From: Bacteroidota bacterium | GTDB lineage: Bacteria > Bacteroidota > Bacteroidia > AKYH767-A > JABDAW01 | DNA length: 5,430 nt | Assembly (NCBI GenBank): GCA_023251595.1 | Contig: JAHEYM010000305.1 | Location: 1 to 5,430 of the forward strand | Direction of reading: 5' to 3' | Shown here: positions 4,279 to 5,430 of the stretch, piece after piece | Layout of the letters: each line of letters starts with the position of its first letter | Numbering within the stretch: the stretch's first letter is position 1 | The notes under the pieces: model-generated | The model's database searches: none | The model's input: the letters and a program-made list of their open reading frames with translations, nothing else | Told to the model about the DNA's origin: nothing | Translations under genes and position numbers: made by a program

Positions 4279-5374
4279 CGAGCATCAGCAGATCCTCATC
4301 ACCTTTTCCGGTGTCGATAGGAAGGAGAAGTCCGGCACGATTTGGAGTTGACATTTCAAGACGAATGTCCGTTCCATCCAGATTCGTCAACATATCAACC
4401 AAAAAGCGCGCATTGAAACCGATTTCCATGTCTTCGCCATCGTAGCTGCATGTGAGTCTTTCGCTTGCTGCGTTGGCAAAATCAAGATCTTCGGCAGAAA
4501 CATTTAATTCAGAACCAACAATCTTTAATCGAACCTGATGTGTGGTTTTGTTCGCAAAAATGGCAGCGCGTTTAACGGCAGTTAAGAAAGCCACACGATC
4601 AATGATTAGTTTATTCGGATTTTCCTTCGGAATAACTGCTTCGTAGTTAGGATACTTACCATCAATCAGGCGACAAATCATTGTGATACTTCCTAAATCA
4701 AAGAAGACATTTGAATCATTGTAACTCATATTCACTTCCGAGTCGTCGGTAGGCAGTGCATTCTTGAGCAGATTCAGAGGTTTCTTTGGAATGATCAATG
4801 TAACATCGGCGAGCGCTTTTACATCTTTGCGGGTATATCGAACTAATTTGTGTGCATCGGTAGCAACAAATGTAACCTGATCAGTTCCAAGCTTAAATAA
4901 TACTCCTGAAATCACGGGTCTCATATCATCTGTTCCAGTTGCAAAAACCGTTTTGCTGATCGCCTCATTCAAAACTTTAGAGGGAACATCAAAAGATTTT
5001 CCACCGTCCATTTCTGGAATTTTAGGAAATTCTTCCCCATCCTGACCAGATAGTTTGTAGCGACCGTTGTCGTTACTTATTTCGATTGCGAAAGTTGCTG
5101 TATCGGTTTTGAAATTCAGTGGTTGTTCAGCAAATGACTTCACGATATCGAGCAGAATTCTAGCCGGGACTGCTATTTTACCGGCTTCCTGTGATTCGAC
5201 TGTCATTCGGCAAGTCATCGTTGTCTCAAGATCTGAAGCCGAGACAATCAGCTCATTTTTTCTGAGTTCAAACAAAAAATTATCGAGAATTGGAAGCGGG
5301 TTGTTGGTGCCCAATACGCCGCTGAGAGATTGCAGATTCTTAAGTAGCAAACTGCTGGAAACAATGAAATTCAT
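4253..5374 (-). CDS. dnaN: DNA polymerase III subunit beta (sliding clamp)
   Basis: This protein forms the ring-shaped dimer that tethers the replicative polymerase to DNA and docks repair and replication partners. The 373 residues match the usual length of 365-380 and can be divided into the three clamp domains (about 1-125, 126-245, 246-373). Recognisable segments are NPLPILDNFLFE (25-36), ATDAHKLVRYTR (171-182, the family's ATDgHRL block), LIDGKYPNYEAVIP (236-249), GFNARFLVDML (319-329) and the C-terminal MLVMPVML (364-371). The hydrophobic partner-binding pocket draws on such residues. The ATG at 5374 gives the normal MNFIVSSSLL beginning and is preceded by a Bacteroidota-type promoter element. 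It is not next to dnaA within this window. Its 3' end overlaps the convergent ABM gene by 26 bp, leaving no room for an intergenic terminator. Confidence 0.98.
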   Translation of the reverse strand: MNFIVSSSLLLKNLQSLSGVLGTNNPLPILDNFLFELRKNELIVSASDLETTMTCRMTVESQEAGKIAVPARILLDIVKSFAEQPLNFKTDTATFAIEISNDNGRYKLSGQDGEEFPKIPEMDGGKSFDVPSKVLNEAISKTVFATGTDDMRPVISGVLFKLGTDQVTFVATDAHKLVRYTRKDVKALADVTLIIPKKPLNLLKNALPTDDSEVNMSYNDSNVFFDLGSITMICRLIDGKYPNYEAVIPKENPNKLIIDRVAFLTAVKRAAIFANKTTHQVRLKIVGSELNVSAEDLDFANAASERLTCSYDGEDMEIGFNARFLVDMLTNLDGTDIRLEMSTPNRAGLLLPIDTGKGDEDLLMLVMPVMLNA

Positions 5375-5398
5375 GGGTGTGGAATTAAGTTAGGGGTG

Positions 5399-5406
5399 CA
5401 AATATA
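5399..5406 (-). promoter_or_regulatory. dnaN promoter -7 element (TATATTTG)
   Basis: On the minus strand these bases read TATATTTG, an exact match to TAnnTTTG, within the context TTATATTTGCA that is typical of Bacteroidota promoters. It ends 24 bases before the dnaN ATG, so the transcript leader would be very short (roughly 15-20 bases) and has no Shine-Dalgarno. The -33 TTTG would fall at the window edge (about 5426-5430 and beyond), where only GAAGA is visible, so it is absent or poorly conserved. Confidence 0.55.
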
Positions 5407-5430
5407 ATGATTCAATTCGTAATCTTCTTC

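Noticed and set aside
5067..5393. Plus-strand frame antisense to the start of dnaN
   Set aside because: It lies opposite an intact dnaN, and its translation shows no family features.

Overview
This window looks like a chromosomal segment from the Bacteroidota/Ignavibacteriota (FCB) side of the bacterial tree. Four things point there. The five gene products all resemble members of that group. No gene start has a clear Shine-Dalgarno sequence. A TATATTTG hexamer-type promoter element (TAnnTTTG consensus) lies just upstream of dnaN. The left edge holds what reads as the last residues of a type IX secretion C-terminal sorting domain. A finer placement cannot be made from this sequence alone.

Layout: positions 2-82 (+) hold the C-terminal end of a probably secreted protein. 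From 83 to 911 there is about 830 bases without a credible gene, filled with repeats and hairpins. These are two copies of a heptamer-built inverted element (86-247 and 741-896), a perfect 23-bp hairpin that should end transcription on both strands (350-398), an imperfect palindrome (424-485), and two adjacent palindromes (678-731). Next come purC (912-1871, minus), a 222-bp repeat-bearing spacer (1872-2093) with a Y-shaped inverted-repeat element, and phoH (2094-3053, minus, TTG start). After a 156-bp divergent spacer come a SAM hydroxide adenosyltransferase-family gene (3210-3989, plus) and a small ABM-fold monooxygenase-like gene (3979-4278, plus), which overlap by 11 bp. dnaN (4253-5374, minus) converges on them and overlaps the ABM gene tail to tail by 26 bp.

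The genes are mostly housekeeping: purine synthesis (purC), RNA-linked ATPase (phoH) and the replication sliding clamp (dnaN). The two plus-strand genes form a likely translationally coupled pair of uncertain physiological role. phoH, purC and the SAM-hydrolase-like gene are, from memory, often neighbours in Bacteroidota, so this looks like an ancestral neighbourhood into which repeats have been inserted.

I see no defence system, CRISPR array, prophage, transposase or biosynthetic cluster. The most unusual content is the nested repeat landscape around purC and the apparent loss of the usual catalytic residues in the SAM-hydrolase-like protein.
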